This document shows, in pieces, positions 5,111 to 5,126 of a stretch of DNA of 5,126 bases. Both the position numbers and the translations under genes were made by a program. Positions within the stretch are counted from its first letter, which is position 1, and every line of letters starts with the position of its first letter. Origin of the DNA: Coprococcus sp. (GTDB lineage: Bacteria; Bacillota; Clostridia; Lachnospirales; Lachnospiraceae); assembly GCA_016296785.1 (NCBI GenBank), contig JAEDHX010000096.1, positions 1 through 5,126 of the forward strand, given 5' to 3'. Below the pieces are notes generated by a model. The model was not told where the DNA came from, did no database searches, and saw only the letters and a list, made by a program, of their open reading frames with translations.

Positions 5111-5126
5111 ATTCTGTTAACATATG

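Overview
The window looks like a chromosomal segment from an AT-rich, Gram-positive anaerobe of the Clostridia, most likely Lachnospiraceae (relatives of Roseburia, Agathobacter, Butyrivibrio or Coprococcus). This rests on strong AGGAGG-type ribosome binding sites, ATG starts, low GC, heavy use of CTT, AGA and ATA codons, and the subfamily look of the PTS, ABC and EAL proteins. The genus is an inference. Most of the window is ordinary housekeeping and transport sequence. The less explained material is at the right end.

Layout. (1) 1-2004 is the end of a fructose-utilisation operon: the last 17 codons of a gene that is probably fruK (1-phosphofructokinase), then a complete fruA-type PTS transporter with IIA, IIB and IIC fused in one 645-residue chain. 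(2) 2005-2192 is a 188-base gap holding a long imperfect hairpin with a T-tract (terminator), followed at once by an extended -10 promoter (TGTTATAAT). (3) 2193-3804 is a two-gene ABC-2 exporter operon, an ATPase and a six-helix permease, with overlapping coding ends. (4) 3805-3931 is a 127-base AT-rich gap with a tandem 9-mer and a 17-bp near-perfect inverted repeat just upstream of the next Shine-Dalgarno. (5) 3932-4810 encodes a stand-alone EAL-domain c-di-GMP phosphodiesterase with all expected catalytic residues. Its last codons lie inside a bidirectional terminator and its stop codon is in the terminator loop. (6) 4855-4911 is a GC-richer self-complementary element between the convergent genes. 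(7) 4900-5094 (minus strand) encodes a 64-residue protein with one glycine-zipper membrane helix and a good Shine-Dalgarno, function unknown.

How the parts work together. The fructose genes form one unit: uptake with phosphorylation to fructose-1-phosphate, then conversion to fructose-1,6-bisphosphate. The ABC pair is a separate transcription unit and its substrate cannot be read from sequence. The EAL gene is probably its own unit and would lower c-di-GMP. Nothing ties these units into one system. I find no CRISPR array, rRNA, tRNA, transposase or integrase. The points most worth a second look are the double GxxxGxxxG small protein, the structured element downstream of it, and the EAL protein's short tail running into a terminator, which may mark loss of a longer C-terminal region.
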